Part shown: positions 4,334-6,721 of the stretch, one piece after another
Position numbering within the stretch: the first letter of the stretch is position 1
How the letters are laid out: every line of letters starts with the position of its first letter
Source: Bacilli bacterium
Lineage (GTDB): Bacteria; Bacillota_I; Bacilli_A; RF39; UBA660
Direction of reading: 5' to 3'
Assembly: GCA_016297695.1 (NCBI GenBank)
Contig: JAEDGC010000073.1
Location: forward strand, 1-6,721
DNA: 6,721 nt
Notes under the pieces: generated by a model
Told to the model about the DNA's origin: nothing
What the model saw: the letters and a program-made list of their open reading frames with translations, nothing else
Database searches by the model: none
Program-made: the position numbers and the translations under genes

Positions 4334-6537
4334 ATAAATTTATTTTTTGCTTTTGTAGATAAATATATACCTAAAGCTATCATTGCTCCAATAATGACTA
4401 CGATAATTGAAATTATAGTTCCAGTTTGTGGATTTTCAATAATTCCATTATTAGATGCTTCTTTAACTATTTCATAAGCTGTTGGTTCATTTACCTCAGC
4501 TATTATATAGTAACTAAAATGATTTGTTGAAACTTGAATTTTATTTCCTACAACTTTACTAATCAATTTAGTTAATGTACCATTATCTTCAACTCTAAAT
4601 ACAGCAATATTATTTGCATCAAAATCTTGAGGAATATCTAATTCAACAATAACTTCCCCATTTGGTTGAATTTTCTTATCTTCCAAATAATATCCTATGT
4701 CATATACTTTAATTTTATTTGCTTTTTTAAACATATTACTTATTTTAGAATAATCTTTATGATCTTCTAACACATTTTCAATTCTAAATTCAGCATTTTT
4801 GTCAAGAACTTTATCAGTTGATAATCCGTCTCCTTTAGTTCCATCTGAAGTACTATCTTCTTTTTTTGTATAAACATTTATTTCTTTTGCATAATATTTA
4901 TCATCTTTTTGTCCTAAAATAATTGTAGTACCTTCTTTTAATAATGTAATATCCCCATTATTATCTACGCTTGCAATACTTGGATCACTACTTATCCATT
5001 TATAATCACTACCTAAACCTATAGATATTTTAGACCCTATTTCTGCATCAACACTTGGTGCATTTTCTATATTTTCTTTTTTTACATTTGATTCATAAAC
5101 ATATACTTTATTTGTATATTCATAGTATTCTTTTTTTGCCATAATTGTAACTATACCGGAAGAAATACCTGTTACTTTTCCATTATTATCTACTTTAGCA
5201 ATATTATTATCACTACTTGACCATGTAAGATCTCCTAATGAATTAATACTACTAAAATTATAAGTTTTATCTTTTTTTAAGATTATTAAATCTCCTTGTG
5301 CATAAGTAGTAGCTTTTTGTATATTTATATTATAAGTAATAACTTGTTTACTACTAGTAGTATATTGAACAGTTGCAGTTCCAACTTTTATTCCCTGAAA
5401 AGTATTTTTGTTTATTTTCTTTACAAAAGATTCTCCACTAATAATAGTAAAATCATAATCATAAGGTAACGTTATTGAATCCCCATTTGTAATATTTATA
5501 TCTTCAGTAATATTTGGTTCTCCAGGTGCTGTTCCAATATCAGAAGTCTCTACATTTAAAACAGCTGATATTCCATTATTATTAGCACTAGCAATGGTTA
5601 TTTTAGCACTAGCAACTTCATTTACAGTTATAATTCCATCACTTGAAACACTGATTTTATCAGGATTACTAGATGTATAAGTAACTGTGTTTTCTTTCGT
5701 ATATTTAACAGTTAAAATTCTTTTTATATCATATGTTTCACCTTTTTGTAATTCAATTGTTCCTTCTGATAATGATATTTCAGAAGGGTCAATAATATAT
5801 TCTCTATTATAAGTTTTTATTCCATATTCTTTACATACTGGCTTATAATCAATTAGACTATCAGCATATTTATCACAATCTACATATCCTTCATTAGATT
5901 GGAACTCTTCATCAAATGTTTTATCACGATTTTCAAATAGATTTTCTTCTTTATTATTTATGAAGCAAACAACTTCATTTCCACTTTCAGAAAGCAGTGC
6001 TTTATCTATCTTACTAGGGCATTTTTCTTCTAACACTTCAAAATCTTTCTTACCCCCAATAAAAAATAATCCCGAAAAATTTTTATAATCATTTATTTGT
6101 TGACTAGATATACGACCGGCTTTTATGATATTGCGCATTTCCATACAAGGATAAAAAGAAGGATCAGAATCAGAAGTATTACCTAAAACACGGTCACAAT
6201 TATTATTATAGTAATTCGACTCATTTTGATTATATTCTTCTATTGATATTTGTCTGCCCCTACATTTTGTTACATATATGGTTTCGCCTGAAGGACTAGT
6301 ATATGGCTGTGTATAATATCGTTCTGAATAATATGGTACTTTAAACTCAATATCATAAGCTGGCAATAAAACATTTATATCTTCATCATTTACACTATAT
6401 ATTATTCCACCATTATAATCATCACAAACGTTGTATTCTTTATAATAATCTGCTTTAACGCTTTGAATTCCTATGAAACAAATTACTAATAAAAATTCAT
6501 AAATTTTAAAATTTTTTAATCTACTCACAAATCTCAC
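4324..6537 (-). CDS. Secreted Ig-like (Big_2) surface protein with NPQTG sortase signal
   Basis: A 737-residue cell-wall-anchored protein. Residues 1-29 are a Sec signal peptide (basic start, hydrophobic FLLVICFIGI, cleavage probably after VKA). Residues 30-245 are an unrecognised region rich in Tyr and Asn that holds all eight mature cysteines (38, 92, 114, 131, 173, 191, 221, 235), probably disulfide-bonded. Ig-like modules of bacterial Big_2 type follow at about 248-332, 341-408 (degenerate), 410-481 (LTWSSSDNNIAKVDNNGKVTG) and 493-557 (KWISSDPSIASVDNNG). After a Ser/Thr/Asp/Gly/Lys linker, 580-682 is a beta domain ending TNHFSYYIIAE, common just before sorting signals in gut Firmicutes. 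The C-terminus is NPQTG (702-706), a hydrophobic span, and a basic tail. The start is uncertain: GTG at 6537 leaves only three bases after a weak AGG, while GTG at 6528 (residue 4) has a better distance from GTGAG; I see no ATG alternative. A role in adhesion or binding is inferred; no ligand or enzyme motif is visible. Confidence 0.85.
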   Translation of the reverse strand: MRFVSRLKNFKIYEFLLVICFIGIQSVKADYYKEYNVCDDYNGGIIYSVNDEDINVLLPAYDIEFKVPYYSERYYTQPYTSPSGETIYVTKCRGRQISIEEYNQNESNYYNNNCDRVLGNTSDSDPSFYPCMEMRNIIKAGRISSQQINDYKNFSGLFFIGGKKDFEVLEEKCPSKIDKALLSESGNEVVCFINNKEENLFENRDKTFDEEFQSNEGYVDCDKYADSLIDYKPVCKEYGIKTYNREYIIDPSEISLSEGTIELQKGETYDIKRILTVKYTKENTVTYTSSNPDKISVSSDGIITVNEVASAKITIASANNNGISAVLNVETSDIGTAPGEPNITEDINITNGDSITLPYDYDFTIISGESFVKKINKNTFQGIKVGTATVQYTTSSKQVITYNINIQKATTYAQGDLIILKKDKTYNFSSINSLGDLTWSSSDNNIAKVDNNGKVTGISSGIVTIMAKKEYYEYTNKVYVYESNVKKENIENAPSVDAEIGSKISIGLGSDYKWISSDPSIASVDNNGDITLLKEGTTIILGQKDDKYYAKEINVYTKKEDSTSDGTKGDGLSTDKVLDKNAEFRIENVLEDHKDYSKISNMFKKANKIKVYDIGYYLEDKKIQPNGEVIVELDIPQDFDANNIAVFRVEDNGTLTKLISKVVGNKIQVSTNHFSYYIIAEVNEPTAYEIVKEASNNGIIENPQTGTIISIIVVIIGAMIALGIYLSTKAKNKFIRL

Positions 6538-6556
6538 TAACCTATTCTATAACAAT

Positions 6557-6585
6557 ATTATATATTTATAATTAATTAATGTCAA
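6557..6585 (-). promoter_or_regulatory. Consensus sigma-A promoter of the surface-protein gene
   Basis: On the minus strand TTGACA (6585-6580), exactly 17 bases, TATAAT (6562-6557): a perfect match to the sigma-A consensus. The start is expected near 6550, giving a very short leader of about 13 bases to GTG 6537 or 22 to GTG 6528; the latter is easier to reconcile with ribosome binding. Confidence 0.88.
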
Positions 6586-6654
6586 TTGTAAAGAATGTTT
6601 ATTTTTTGTAAATTATTAGTATACGATAAACTAACTCAAAATATATACAGACAA

Positions 6655-6683
6655 TTGTCAAGAGAAAAAAAATATGTTATTAT
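6655..6683 (+). promoter_or_regulatory. Divergent plus-strand promoter for a gene beyond the right edge
   Basis: TTGTCA (6655-6660), 17 bases, TATTAT (6678-6683), with TG at 6675-6676 (extended -10). The -35 overlaps the perfect 10-base palindrome GACAATTGTC (6650-6659). Transcription would begin near 6690 and leave the window at once. Confidence 0.7.
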
Positions 6684-6689
6684 TTATTT

Positions 6690-6721
6690 AGTGAGAAGCA
6701 GACATTCTTTAAGGACTGATG
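6690..6721 (+). other. Start of an unidentified transcript (leader or gene start), cut by the window edge
   Basis: The last 32 bases follow a good promoter and have a higher G content than the surrounding DNA. They could be a 5' leader, a structured RNA, or the RBS and start of a gene: AAGGA (6711-6715) lies three bases before an ATG at 6719-6721, closer than normal spacing. I recognise no RNA family in so short a piece, so nothing further can be said. Confidence 0.35.

Noticed and set aside
4800..5660. Repeats of the Ig-like modules as DNA repeats
   Set aside because: The similarity is at the protein level only (SSDxxxASVDNNG-like motifs). I saw no long nucleotide repeats suggesting recent duplication or slippage.

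Overview
The window is strongly AT-rich, with closely packed genes, Bacillus-type Shine-Dalgarno sites, near-consensus sigma-A promoters and intrinsic terminators. Gene content (rpoB preceded by a ybxB-type methyltransferase gene, a PrsA lipoprotein foldase, RecX, two YjcZ-like microproteins and a sortase-anchored Ig-like surface protein) points to a low-GC Firmicute of the class Bacilli, perhaps an uncultured gut lineage. All readable tryptophans are TGG and one gene ends in TGA, so nothing suggests a reassigned UGA codon. The exact lineage cannot be read from this window.

Left part (1-2110, minus strand): the 5' third of rpoB (RNA polymerase beta subunit) runs off the left edge. It is preceded by ybxB, a small RsmC-like rRNA methyltransferase gene. 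In B. subtilis the order is rplJ-rplL-ybxB-rpoB. Here the ybxB-rpoB pair is kept, but rplJL is not upstream. Instead there is a strong promoter before ybxB and a second one at the end of ybxB whose -35 box contains the ybxB stop codon.

Middle part (2085-3506): a two-gene minus-strand unit encodes single-pass microproteins of 28 and 37 residues, each with a good ribosome binding site and with a shared terminator. It is divergent from prsA (plus strand), an extracytoplasmic lipoprotein peptidyl-prolyl isomerase. prsA converges on recX, and the two share a 13-bp perfect inverted repeat as terminator.

Right part (3491-6721): recX (RecA modulator, minus strand) has a promoter with a LexA/DinR-type SOS box between its -35 and -10 elements. 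Directly upstream lies a 737-codon minus-strand gene for a secreted, cell-wall-anchored protein: signal peptide, cysteine-rich N-terminal region, several Ig-like (Big_2-type) domains, a membrane-proximal beta domain, and an NPQTG sorting signal. Its promoter matches the sigma-A consensus exactly. A divergent plus-strand promoter near the right edge starts a transcript whose gene lies outside the window.

No rRNA, tRNA, CRISPR array, insertion sequence or phage gene is visible. The genes are mostly housekeeping. The more interesting signals are regulatory (the SOS box in the recX promoter, the promoter/stop-codon overlap, stop codons inside terminators), the microprotein pair, and the unrecognised cysteine-rich domain of the surface protein.
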